Shown here: positions 1-7,373 of the stretch, one piece after another
Layout: each line of letters opens with the position of its first letter
Position numbering within the stretch: the first letter of the stretch is position 1
Virus record (IMG/VR): IMGVR_UViG_3300027741_000190
Span: 1 to 30,459 of that record
Length of the DNA stretch: 30,459 bases
Source: a virus
Direction: 5' to 3' (one strand)
Notes under the pieces: model-generated
What the model was told of the DNA's origin: nothing
The model's database searches: none
The model's input: only the letters and a program-made list of their open reading frames with translations
Position numbers and translations under genes: made by a program

Positions 1-159
1 CGTACCGCCAAGAGAATCAATACCAAGCAGATCCCGCCCGCTCGCTATACGCAGAAGGCTCCACCGATAAGAGCGCCGCGGAACATGGTGATCGTCCCGC
101 CAAACATGCGCGGCAGTCGCGGCGGCGGCATGCGTCGAAACGGCGACAATCGTCGTTGA
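1..159 (+). CDS. C-terminal fragment of an upstream gene (basic, Gly/Arg-rich tail)
   Basis: Frame 1 is open from the first base to a TGA at 157-159, giving the last 52 residues of a protein whose start lies outside the window. The visible part is strongly basic, Pro-rich in its middle and ends in a Gly/Arg/Asn-rich tail (RGSRGGG, then MRRNGDNRR). Such tails are often disordered or nucleic-acid binding, but no domain can be recognised. The stop overlaps the -35-like hexamer of a candidate promoter, which suggests this gene ends an upstream transcription unit. It could be chance coding, but the unbroken frame and the same strand as its neighbours favour a real gene end. Confidence 0.55.
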   Translation, partial: RTAKRINTKQIPPARYTQKAPPIRAPRNMVIVPPNMRGSRGGGMRRNGDNRR

Positions 160-184
160 CGCCCGCTTTGTAATACTGTAGACT
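156..184 (+). promoter_or_regulatory. Candidate sigma70-type promoter ahead of the packaging/morphogenesis operon
   Basis: TTGACG at 156-161 (five of six matches to the -35 consensus) is followed after exactly 17 bp by TAGACT at 179-184 (four of six matches to -10). Transcription would start near 191, just ahead of the ATG at 210. Between the two lies a small inverted repeat, ACACC (188-192) with GGTGT (202-206), around a CCCCGGGG core. It could be an operator or simply a leader hairpin. This is one of only a few non-coding gaps in the window, which fits a promoter here. It is a sequence match only. Confidence 0.4.
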
Positions 185-209
185 TGTACACCTAACCCCG
201 GGGTGTGAA

Positions 210-1076
210 ATGCAACAAAAGTTCTCTGTCGGCTTCTGTACGTTCTCTTATGGTGGCAATGGCGGAATCTCATCGGAACACCCGGACATCCGCGAGTGGA
301 TGCTTCCGATCACCTCCAGCCTTTCGCAAGACCCGCGTGTCTCGCGTATCCAAGTCTGGAATCTGTCCGACACGCCGATCACAATGACGCGCAATCGGGC
401 TGTACTCATGGCGCGCGAGTATGGCATTGATGTGCTGGTGATGGTGGATTCCGACATGAAGCCCGACATGTACTCGGGGCATGTGGACGCCAAGCCGTTC
501 ATCGCATCTTCGTTCGACTTCTTGGTGGAGCATTATCCCAAGGGTCCGGTGGTTATTGGTGCGCCCTACTGCGGCCCACCCCCCCATGAGAACGTCTACG
601 TATTCCGATGGCAGGCCCACCAGTCCGCAAACGCCAACCCAGACTTTAAGCTGGAGATGTACGACCGGGACACTGGGGCGAAGATGGCTGGCATCCAAGA
701 GTGCGCCGCTCTTCCGACCGGATTGATCATGTACGACATGCGGGCGTTTGAGATCACGGAACCACAGACATCCGCTGACCACCCTTGGTTCTATTACGAG
801 TATCCAGACAAGTACCAAGCCGAGAAGTCGTCCACGGAAGATGTGACGATGACCCGCGACCTGTCGCTGGCAGGCACGCAGAAGCTGGGCTACAACCCCG
901 TCTTTTGCAATTGGGATGCGTGGGCCGGTCACTGGAAGCCCAAGTGCGTTGGCAAGCCACAGATCGTCCAGGCCCAAGACATCAGCGCCAAACTCAAGCA
1001 GTGCTGGGAAGCCAACTACGACGCGAGCGTGAAGCTGATGGATCTGCGTCCCAAGTGGAGCGTGAAGCCTGTCTGA
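210..1076 (+). CDS. GT-A fold glycosyltransferase-like protein
   Basis: The 288-residue product looks like a family 2-type (GT-A) glycosyltransferase. What can be seen: an N-terminal beta strand (FSVGFCTF, residues 5-12), the MTRNRAV segment (59-65) typical of related phage and bacterial proteins, and a DSD metal/nucleotide-sugar motif at 80-82 after a hydrophobic strand. An acceptor-site-like PTGLIMYD follows at 169-176, then an ED pair at 210-211 and a WAGHWKP segment with His241 that could complete metal binding. Substrate and acceptor cannot be read from sequence. In a phage it might decorate virion proteins, DNA or host surface glycans. The ATG is preceded only by a weak purine stretch. 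The next gene overlaps its end by a few bases, so the two are probably co-translated. Confidence 0.8.
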   Translation: MQQKFSVGFCTFSYGGNGGISSEHPDIREWMLPITSSLSQDPRVSRIQVWNLSDTPITMTRNRAVLMAREYGIDVLVMVDSDMKPDMYSGHVDAKPFIASSFDFLVEHYPKGPVVIGAPYCGPPPHENVYVFRWQAHQSANANPDFKLEMYDRDTGAKMAGIQECAALPTGLIMYDMRAFEITEPQTSADHPWFYYEYPDKYQAEKSSTEDVTMTRDLSLAGTQKLGYNPVFCNWDAWAGHWKPKCVGKPQIVQAQDISAKLKQCWEANYDASVKLMDLRPKWSVKPV

Positions 1077-1668
1077 CTACAAGGCGTGCATCCAGTGCGG
1101 GACTTCCTATGAGGTCACTGCAACGTACTGGCATAAGTCGAAGGACGGTTTCCACGCGCGGTGTCGCAAGTGCCGCAATGCCCATGAGAAGAAGGCCCGT
1201 AAGAAGAAGGGCAACAAGAAGCTCGCGGAGATTGAGAAGGGTGCGGTGGATCTGTTCGTAGCCTCCGCAAGGATCGGGGGAGCGAACATCCCCCACTCTT
1301 CGGAACTCCTAGAAGTTCTGATGGAGTATTTCGGTGGAGTGCGAGGCTTCGCCAACTGCTACATGAAGCAGCTGTTCGACTCCCCGTCAGGCGGCGCGTT
1401 CAGAACAAAGATGCTGGATACCGTCGTCCGCTTGGTATCCGCCAACACCGCCATGGGTGGAGCGAAGAAACCTCTCACCGCCTGGAGCGAGGAGGAACTA
1501 GAGGACGAGCTTCGCCAGCGGATTATGGAAGCGGCCACAACGATCACGGTCCAAGGAATCCCTTTGAAGGAGCTTCAGCATGGAGTGTCAAACGTGCCGG
1601 TGGTGGAGGGAGATCATGGAAGCGGGGTTCGGCCATTGCCACCGATACCCGCCGTTGATCCCGATTGA
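1069..1668 (+). CDS. Zinc-ribbon protein, putative terminase small subunit (probable CTG start)
   Basis: The frame is open from a TGA at 1063-1065 to a TGA at 1666-1668. The first conventional start is a GTG at 1246, but the sequence upstream of it clearly codes: it holds a CxxC (CIQC) and a second CxxC (CRKC) about 21 residues apart, followed by a Lys-rich stretch, a classic zinc-ribbon or HNH-type DNA-binding N-terminus. No ATG, GTG or TTG lies before the first Cys pair. CTG at 1069 has GGAG at 1057-1060 at ideal spacing and would give a 199-residue protein starting MSDYKACIQC. It overlaps the glycosyltransferase gene by 8 bases. The rest is mostly helical with an acidic segment (EEELEDELR). 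Its place directly before the large terminase, plus a DNA-binding head, suggests the small terminase. No family match is recognised, so that role is inferred. Confidence 0.6.
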   Translation: MSDYKACIQCGTSYEVTATYWHKSKDGFHARCRKCRNAHEKKARKKKGNKKLAEIEKGAVDLFVASARIGGANIPHSSELLEVLMEYFGGVRGFANCYMKQLFDSPSGGAFRTKMLDTVVRLVSANTAMGGAKKPLTAWSEEELEDELRQRIMEAATTITVQGIPLKELQHGVSNVPVVEGDHGSGVRPLPPIPAVDPD

Positions 1669-1768
1669 GCCCGGTAGTGAATTTGGCTGGATACCAGTGA
1701 CTAGCGAAGGAGAGTTCTGCGGAGAATATGCGGAAGCACCCACAGATCCCACCGCCGCCAACACCTGA
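1580..1768 (+). CDS. Small four-cysteine (zinc-type) phage protein
   Basis: The 62-residue product begins MECQTCRWW and carries Cys3, Cys6, Cys20 (followed by His21) and Cys47, in the arrangement CxxC ... G-x-C-x-R-Y-P-P ... F-C-G-E-Y. This pattern recurs in small proteins of phages and bacteria and probably binds one metal ion. Its function is unknown to me. AAGGAG at 1567-1572 gives the ATG a strong ribosome binding site. The gene overlaps the 3' end of the zinc-ribbon gene and the 5' end of the large terminase in different frames. The invariant-looking Cys/Pro/Gly positions and strong RBS make it a real gene despite the overlaps. A role in packaging is possible from location only. Confidence 0.75.
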   Translation: MECQTCRWWREIMEAGFGHCHRYPPLIPIEPGSEFGWIPVTSEGEFCGEYAEAPTDPTAANT

Positions 1769-3410
1769 CGAACCGGCGGTCCAAGGCATCACGCAGCACG
1801 CGCTTAACCAGCTGCGAGATGTGCAGCTGGAGCTTGCGGAACGCCGGATCGAAGCCTTGCGTCTGTATTCCCCCATGCCCAAGCAGGAGGAGTTCCACAA
1901 GTGCATGGCGAGCGAACGCCTGCTGATCGGCGGCAATCGGTCAGGAAAATCGGCAGCAAGTTTCGTAGAGGACGCACGCGCGGCCACCGGACAAGACCCG
2001 TACGGCAAGTATCCAAAGGAGGGCGGGAACCTAGTGATCATCGGGCGGAACTGGCCCCACATAGGTCTTGTGGTTGTGCCGATGCTGTTCCGTGCCGGTG
2101 CGTTCAAAATGATCAAAGATGAAAAGACGGGCCAGTGGCGGGCCTTTAAGCCCGGAGTGGACGATCCCTCCAAGGCCAAGCCAGCCCCACCTCTGATCCC
2201 GCCTCGCATGATCAAAGAGATGTCTTGGGTATTGAAGAACGCCAGTTACCTCAACAAGGCAGAGCTTACCAACGGCTGGACTATTAACTGCTTCTCCTCA
2301 GAAGGCGAACCGCCCCAAGGTTTCCAAGCAGATTTAGTTCACATTGATGAGGATATTAATAATGAACGGTGGGTCGGAGAAATGCAGGCGCGGCTTGCAG
2401 ACCGCAAAGGCCGGTTTGTTTGGTCGGCTATGCCGCATAGTAAAAACGATGCGCTGCTGGGATTGTGTGAACGTGCGGACAAGGCCGAAGAAGAGGGGCG
2501 TGAGAACTCAATCATTAAGAAGTTCACCCTGCGGTTCTTGGATAACGCCCATATCGACCAAGAGGAAAAGAAGAAAAACATTGAGCGGTGGTCTGCCTTG
2601 GGGATGGACGAGCTTCGCATGCGAGCGGAGGGTGAGTTCACCACGGAAAGCACGCTCATGTACCCGTCGTTCAATCCTGGTGTGCATGTTCTGCGGCGAG
2701 AGGATCTACCCGATGGGAGGGTTCCAGCTGACTGGACGCGCTATGTTGCAATCGATCCAGGACACACGGTCCTTGCGTGCGTGTTTGGGGCGGTTCCCCC
2801 AGACGAAAAGTTCCTGCTCATCTACGACGAACTGTACATCCGTCAAGCCAACGCATTGATCTTCGGTGACCATTTTGCCCAGAAGGCAGACGGGCAGAGC
2901 TACAGGACGTTCATCATCGACATGCACGGCGGCATGCTCAGGGACTTGGGGTCCGGTCGGCTTCCCCATGAACTGTACTCCGAAGAACTGAAGAAGCGTG
3001 GCATTAAGTCGCAGATGAGCGGTTACGGTTTCATCCCAGGGTCGGACGACATCCCGGCGCGCACGGCTCTCGTCCGGCAGATGATGCACATCCGGGGGGA
3101 TGGGACCACCAAGCTGAAGTTCTTGGACGGTGCCTGTCCGAATCTGATGCGCGAGATCCGCCGCTACCGCAAGAAGACCACTAGCGTCAACGGCCAGATC
3201 TACGTGACCGACGAACCGCAAAGCCGCGGGGAAGTCCACGCCATCCAGAGCGTGGAGTACCTCTGCGCGTACGAACCAAAATACCACGCACCACCAAAGA
3301 CCTATGGCCCCGATCCATGGTGGGTGCGTTACCTCGCGGATAAACGCCGCAGGCAGCAGTCGTCCGAAGACAACTGCATCGTTCTCGGGCCTATGGGGAG
3401 TCGAAGATGA
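1728..3410 (+). CDS. terL: Terminase large subunit (DNA-packaging ATPase/nuclease)
   Basis: The 560-residue product is the motor that cuts concatemeric phage DNA and pumps it into the prohead through the portal. The adenine-binding region (PMPKQEEFHK, about 49-58) precedes the Walker A loop GGNRSGKS at 68-75. Walker B is LVHIDEDI at 203-210 with Asp207 and catalytic Glu208, followed by the coupling segment SAMPHS at 233-238. The RNase H-like nuclease domain shows AIDPG (Asp343) and IIDMHGG (Asp398). The third acidic position of the nuclease is less clear: where many relatives have an Asp/His box, this protein has GEVHAIQSVEY (501-511). Length is normal for the family. The next gene starts on an ATGA overlap, so translation is probably coupled. 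Confidence 0.97.
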   Translation: MRKHPQIPPPPTPDEPAVQGITQHALNQLRDVQLELAERRIEALRLYSPMPKQEEFHKCMASERLLIGGNRSGKSAASFVEDARAATGQDPYGKYPKEGGNLVIIGRNWPHIGLVVVPMLFRAGAFKMIKDEKTGQWRAFKPGVDDPSKAKPAPPLIPPRMIKEMSWVLKNASYLNKAELTNGWTINCFSSEGEPPQGFQADLVHIDEDINNERWVGEMQARLADRKGRFVWSAMPHSKNDALLGLCERADKAEEEGRENSIIKKFTLRFLDNAHIDQEEKKKNIERWSALGMDELRMRAEGEFTTESTLMYPSFNPGVHVLRREDLPDGRVPADWTRYVAIDPGHTVLACVFGAVPPDEKFLLIYDELYIRQANALIFGDHFAQKADGQSYRTFIIDMHGGMLRDLGSGRLPHELYSEELKKRGIKSQMSGYGFIPGSDDIPARTALVRQMMHIRGDGTTKLKFLDGACPNLMREIRRYRKKTTSVNGQIYVTDEPQSRGEVHAIQSVEYLCAYEPKYHAPPKTYGPDPWWVRYLADKRRRQQSSEDNCIVLGPMGSRR

Positions 3411-3724
3411 GTGATTACGTAATGCCGACAGCTGAGCTTGGTGACTGGGTGTTGTTCCGTGCCCATGATGGCGCTGAGACTGTCCCGGCGGTGGTGACGA
3501 AGGTAAGCCAGCGAACCCTCACGCTTTGGGCCTTGGCTCCCGGGTACGGCGGGAATGAGAAGCCGTCTGTCCACCATGTCACCGACCCGGGCGTAAATGA
3601 TTTCCCGGCCTGGAAGGAATACGGCAACTGGGAACACAAGCCCCAGAAGAATGCAATTCTGGCCGAGAAAGTGGCTCTCTTGGAGCGCAAGGTGGCCGAC
3701 TTGGAAGCCCGTAGGGGCAAGTAG
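3407..3724 (+). CDS. Small conserved phage protein with C-terminal coiled coil
   Basis: This 105-residue protein starts on the ATGA that ends the terminase gene and has GGGGAG a few bases upstream. Its first two thirds look like a small beta barrel: LGDWVLFRAHDG (11-22), PAVVTKVS (27-34), then a LAPGYGG turn and HHVTDPG. Residues 82-103 form an amphipathic heptad helix (ILAEKVALLERKVADLEARR), likely a short coiled coil. I recall similar small proteins between terminase and portal in environmental phages, without known function. It may oligomerise at the packaging vertex, but nothing in the sequence proves that. Confidence 0.75.
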   Translation: MSDYVMPTAELGDWVLFRAHDGAETVPAVVTKVSQRTLTLWALAPGYGGNEKPSVHHVTDPGVNDFPAWKEYGNWEHKPQKNAILAEKVALLERKVADLEARRGK

Positions 3725-3747
3725 GGCACTTACCTATAGGAGTCTCC

Positions 3748-5730
3748 ATGGATAAACCGCTTCGTCCAATCGTCGCCCGCTGGCTAGAGTGCATCAAGCA
3801 GGCGACTGCCCACAAGCGTCCCTTCACTGAGGACGCTGACGAGGCACTCAACTTCTTCGCTGGCGACCCGGACTTCATGTGGAAGGACGGCTACGCCCGC
3901 GGGGAGAGGGGTTACAACAAGGGCATGACGCCCCCTGCCTTCCGCATGCAGGTGAACCGCGTGTGGGAGGCGGTCCGTTTGTTTACCGCGGTCATCCATC
4001 ACCGGAACCCAAACAGGGCGGTGACCCCCAAGGACTATCCGATCATCGGACCCGCACTCCTTGGCATCCAGCCCCAGCCCCCCATCCCAGCCATGGGGCC
4101 GGACGGCCAGCCAATCATTGGACCGGATGGCCAGCCGGTGATGATGCCAGACCCCGGCATGCAGATGTACCAGCAGGGCTTGCAGGATCAGCAGATGATG
4201 CTGGAGAAGCGGAAGCTCGTCTCCAAGCTGTTGGAAGATTATTTGAACTACACGCCCAACGAGTTGGACTTAAAGAAGCACTCTCGCAAGGTGGTTGAAG
4301 AAGCGTTCATTAAGGGGGCCGGTGTCTGGTGGCATGAGCTTTATTCGCCCCCAGGCTCGCAGCTAAAGATGGCTGGCAGCTTCTACGACAGCATCGACAA
4401 CCTCGTCTGGGATCCTGACGCCGATGAGTTTGAGGATATCCGCTGGGCGGCGAGAAAGCGTATCCAGCCTTTGGACGAGGTGATCCAGAAGTTTGGCCTG
4501 TCCAGAGAAGATCTGAAGGGGCACATCGAAAGTTACTCGTCGCGCGGCGACAACAATGAGCGCGGCTTTGAGTACAAGAAAAAGCTAGGGAAAACGAACG
4601 ACCTCATCGTCTATTGGGAAATCTATTCCAAGACGGGGTTTGGTGACCGGCTCAAAAACGCCGATAAAGACCTCCGCGGCAAGTTTGATGCGTTCGGCCC
4701 CAACTGCTACATCGTTGTGGCAGAGGGCGTCGATTTCCCGTTGAACATGCCTGAGCAGATGCTGCAGGAGGAAGTGGACGAGACGGGTGTACCGCAGTCA
4801 ATGTTTCTGGCGGCGCAGTGGCCCATCCCATTCTGGGCAGAACCAGGCGGCTGGCCGTTCACGCCGCTGGTCTGGCACGGCAAGCCTGGGTACAGCTGGC
4901 CCATCTCTATCATTCGTCCCGGCATTGGTGAGCTTCGGTTCATCAACTGGGCTATGAGCTTCCTCGCCACTCGCATTGCGACGAGCGCGCAGGTGCTGAT
5001 TGGCGTAGCGAAGTCAGCCGACCCGGATCTAAAAAGTAAGATCCTAGAGAAAGACGAGGGGGGCTTTAAGATCGTAGAGATCTCTGAAGCCATCGGCCGG
5101 TCGGTCAACGATGTGATCTCTGTCTTCCAGATGCCCGGTGTCACATCGGACATGTACCAGATCATCTCTGAGGTCACCGCGCTGTTCGACCGGCGAGTGG
5201 GTCTGACAGAACTCATCTACGGCATGACCAGGAATCAGTTTCGGTCGGCCGCAGAAGCGCAGGTCAAAGCTGAGCAGATTTCGGTACGGCCGGATGACTA
5301 TGCAAATATCTTGGAAGACGCCCTGTCGCTGGTCGCCCGCAAGGAAGCGTTGCTTGCGCGGTGGCTGATCGGCCCGCAGGACGTTGCCCCGCTGCTTGGC
5401 CCGATGGCTGCGCAGGCATGGCAGATGCACGTACAGGGAGAAGACCCGGATTCGATTGTGCGTGAGTATTCGTACCGCGTTGAGGCTGGTTCCGTGAAGA
5501 AGCCAAACAACGCCACGCGCGTGGAGAACATCACCAACGCCATGCAGATCCTTGCCCCGATCAGCCAGGGCTTGCTCCAGGCCGGACGGCCGGAACTGTT
5601 CAACGCCCTCTTGGAAGACTGGGGCAAGGCTATGAACGTGGATGTGACGCGGTACATGGTGCCGCCTCCTCCTCCCCCACCTCCACAAGGACCGCCCCCC
5701 GAAGGACAGGCAAATGGAAATCCCGGTTGA
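3748..5730 (+). CDS. Portal protein
   Basis: The 660-residue product is the right size and in the right place (directly after the terminase) for the dodecameric portal, the DNA gate at one capsid vertex that also carries the tail adaptor. It shows the mixed-helical core expected of podovirus-type portals, with segments such as RMQVNRVWEAVRLF near 67-80 and a long central part with FINWAMSFLATR and GVTSDMYQIISEVTALFDRR. Two lineage-specific embellishments are visible: an insertion with a duplicated GPDGQP (117-122 and 125-130), and a C-terminal tail with eight consecutive prolines. AGGAG at 3738-3742 gives a clear ribosome binding site. The next gene begins inside its last codons. Confidence 0.9.
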   Translation: MDKPLRPIVARWLECIKQATAHKRPFTEDADEALNFFAGDPDFMWKDGYARGERGYNKGMTPPAFRMQVNRVWEAVRLFTAVIHHRNPNRAVTPKDYPIIGPALLGIQPQPPIPAMGPDGQPIIGPDGQPVMMPDPGMQMYQQGLQDQQMMLEKRKLVSKLLEDYLNYTPNELDLKKHSRKVVEEAFIKGAGVWWHELYSPPGSQLKMAGSFYDSIDNLVWDPDADEFEDIRWAARKRIQPLDEVIQKFGLSREDLKGHIESYSSRGDNNERGFEYKKKLGKTNDLIVYWEIYSKTGFGDRLKNADKDLRGKFDAFGPNCYIVVAEGVDFPLNMPEQMLQEEVDETGVPQSMFLAAQWPIPFWAEPGGWPFTPLVWHGKPGYSWPISIIRPGIGELRFINWAMSFLATRIATSAQVLIGVAKSADPDLKSKILEKDEGGFKIVEISEAIGRSVNDVISVFQMPGVTSDMYQIISEVTALFDRRVGLTELIYGMTRNQFRSAAEAQVKAEQISVRPDDYANILEDALSLVARKEALLARWLIGPQDVAPLLGPMAAQAWQMHVQGEDPDSIVREYSYRVEAGSVKKPNNATRVENITNAMQILAPISQGLLQAGRPELFNALLEDWGKAMNVDVTRYMVPPPPPPPPQGPPPEGQANGNPG

Positions 5731-6247
5731 AGTTAAGCGCGCTGGCGAAGAAGCCATCGCAACGTACAGGCGCGCCCTGCCCTACGGCGAGAAGTGGGCT
5801 GCGATGGTCGCCATGCAGACACCCCCGGGCACCCGCGGCACCGACCGTGCGTTTATGCAGGGTCGCATGAACAACCAGCAGCTGGATGACATGCCCGTTC
5901 GTCAGGCCAAGTACGTGGCCGCAGAGGCCAAGAGCGCCGGGATCAACATCTCTGGCAAGCACTACGTAGGTGGGCTTGCGGACAAAAGAGGCTGGCGTGA
6001 TCCCGAAGCATGGGTTTCAAACAATGACGATGTCCTAAAAGTCGCCCACAAGCGCCGCCTGTCAGTGTCAGGAACGGTGAACTACGACCCAGGCCCTGCG
6101 GATCCCAAGCGCAAGCTCATCAGCGAGTCGATTGTCAGGGAAGCTGTCGCCAAGGAAAAGCGGCTGAATCCTTCCGCCAAGTCCAGCGATCTCAGGGAGA
6201 AGGTCATTGAGAAGCACGCCTATCGGGTGAAGGGGCGCAACGTATGA
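5714..6247 (+). CDS. Conserved phage protein of unknown function (portal-proximal)
   Basis: The 177-residue protein overlaps the end of the portal gene by 17 bases and the following fibre gene by 4. Recognisable stretches are PPGTRGTDRAFMQGR (37-51), INISGKHYVGGLADKRG (76-92) and the basic C-terminal EKHAYRVKGR. I have the impression of near-identical motifs in other uncultured phages, always unnamed and near the portal. There is no signal peptide, membrane segment or known catalytic motif. It is basic, so it could contact DNA or the capsid interior. It lies where a scaffold or protease gene often sits, but it resembles neither. Confidence 0.75.
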   Translation: MEIPVEVKRAGEEAIATYRRALPYGEKWAAMVAMQTPPGTRGTDRAFMQGRMNNQQLDDMPVRQAKYVAAEAKSAGINISGKHYVGGLADKRGWRDPEAWVSNNDDVLKVAHKRRLSVSGTVNYDPGPADPKRKLISESIVREAVAKEKRLNPSAKSSDLREKVIEKHAYRVKGRNV

Positions 6248-6600
6248 GCTACAAGCTCGTCCAGTTCCGCCGCGGCACGGCAGAAGAATGGCGGATCAAC
6301 AATCCCATTCTGGCTGCGGGAGAGGTTGGCTATGAGCGAGACGTTCCGCTCGCCCTCACTGCATCTGCGGACACGTTTGATTATTCAGACCCAGCGTTCG
6401 GTTCGGGGGCAATAAAGATAGGGGACGGGGTGGCTCGGTGGAACGATCTACCGTACCTTCTTAACGCTCTCAGGTTCTCGCTCCCGTCCTCCAGCGATGT
6501 CGAAGTCACAGATATTAAGACCGGCGACATTTTGCGCTGGTCTGGCGGCAAATGGCGGAATTACTCGGAGACGACACTTTTAGACGGGGGTAACTACTGA
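6244..6600 (+). CDS. Tail-fibre-type protein with Mtd-N/IKIGDG anchor domain
   Basis: The 118-residue protein has the typical phage receptor-binding N-terminal signature: QFRRGTAEEW near the start, then N-P-I-L-x-x-G-E-V-G-Y, and IKIGDGVARWNDLPY further on. This is the small domain seen at the N-terminus of the Bordetella phage tropism determinant and many tail fibres, where it attaches the fibre to the baseplate or tail. A second part (DILRWSGGKWRNY) ends in LLDGGNY, a motif echoed at the end of the next protein. At this length it is probably an anchor or adaptor that polymerises with the longer fibres downstream. The start is on an ATGA overlap and the stop on a TGATG overlap. Confidence 0.8.
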   Translation: MSYKLVQFRRGTAEEWRINNPILAAGEVGYERDVPLALTASADTFDYSDPAFGSGAIKIGDGVARWNDLPYLLNALRFSLPSSSDVEVTDIKTGDILRWSGGKWRNYSETTLLDGGNY

Positions 6601-7373
6601 TGGCAACTATTCGGATTAAGCGACGGGCAAACGGTGGTGGTGCTGGCGCGCCAAGCAGTCTTGCCAACGCGGAACTTTGTTACAATGAGCAGACAAACAT
6701 TTTGTACTACGGCACTGGTACAGGCGGGTCCGGCGGCACGGCGACTAGTATTATATCGGTAGGTGGTAGTGGTGCATTTGCAAGCACTAGCTACGTAGAC
6801 TCTGCCCTGTCTTCTGGCGTGGCGTCTGCCGTTGCGTCACAGTTGACGAACTACGCCGCGCTTGCTGGTGCCTCCTTCACGGGCAACGTCGTTGTCGGCG
6901 GCAATCTGACGGTCAACGGTACGACTACCACCATCTCGTCAACCACCCTTTCCATAGCCGACAAGAACATTGAACTGGCAAAGGGTAGCACCACTGACGC
7001 GGCTGCTGATGGCGGCGGCATTTCGCTATCTGGCACCGGCACCTACACGCTGAACTGGGTGTCGGCCACAGCGTCATGGACGAGCAGCGAGCATTTCAAC
7101 ATCCTCACCGGCAAGAGCTACAAGATTGCCGGGACCAACGTGTTGTCCGCGACGGCGCTTGGTTCGGGTGTTGTCAGTTCGTCGCTGACAAGCGTGGGGA
7201 CCATCGGCACCGGAACGTGGCAGGGCACCGCGGTAGCTGTGGGCTACGGCGGCACAGGACTCACATCGGCAGTCAACGGACTCCTCAAAGGAAACGGATC
7301 GGCGTATTCACTGGCAAGCGCCGGGACCGATTACCTCGCGCCTAGTTCGGATATTGATGGAGGCACGTTTTAG
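6600..7373 (+). CDS. Tail fibre protein (repeat-rich shaft)
   Basis: The 257-residue protein starts MATIRIKRR and carries the anchor pattern P-S-S-L-x-x-x-E-L-x-Y-N-E ... L-Y-Y-G shared with the genes at 7374 and 9799. A Ser/Thr/Gly/Ala-rich beta shaft follows, including SFTGNVVVGGNLTVNG and the fibre-typical SIADKNIELAKGS. The segment VGTIGTGTWQGTAVAVGYGG near the C-terminus is a widespread tail-fibre repeat. It ends in DIDGGTF, matching the GGNY end of the previous protein. No chaperone or peptidase domain is visible. It probably trimerises as part of the host-binding apparatus. Confidence 0.82.
   Translation: MATIRIKRRANGGGAGAPSSLANAELCYNEQTNILYYGTGTGGSGGTATSIISVGGSGAFASTSYVDSALSSGVASAVASQLTNYAALAGASFTGNVVVGGNLTVNGTTTTISSTTLSIADKNIELAKGSTTDAAADGGGISLSGTGTYTLNWVSATASWTSSEHFNILTGKSYKIAGTNVLSATALGSGVVSSSLTSVGTIGTGTWQGTAVAVGYGGTGLTSAVNGLLKGNGSAYSLASAGTDYLAPSSDIDGGTF

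Noticed and set aside
270-977. 235-residue ORF on the minus strand
   Set aside because: It lies wholly inside the glycosyltransferase gene in antisense; no domain, start context or neighbour supports it, and the sense protein carries clear motifs.
1057-1080. Possible +1 programmed frameshift fusing the glycosyltransferase to the zinc ribbon
   Set aside because: The junction reads GTC TGA C; the P-site codon would not re-pair well in the +1 frame as in prfB, whereas CTG initiation with well-spaced GGAG explains the reading frame more simply.
1246-1668. GTG 1246 as the true start of the putative small terminase
   Set aside because: It would discard an obvious two-CxxC zinc ribbon encoded in the same open frame just upstream, although it remains the fallback if CTG is not used.
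2706-3287. 193-residue minus-strand ORF within the terminase gene
   Set aside because: Shadow of the terminase nuclease domain; no recognisable protein features.
5044-5757. 237-residue minus-strand ORF opposite the portal end
   Set aside because: Antisense to conserved portal codons, with random-looking composition.
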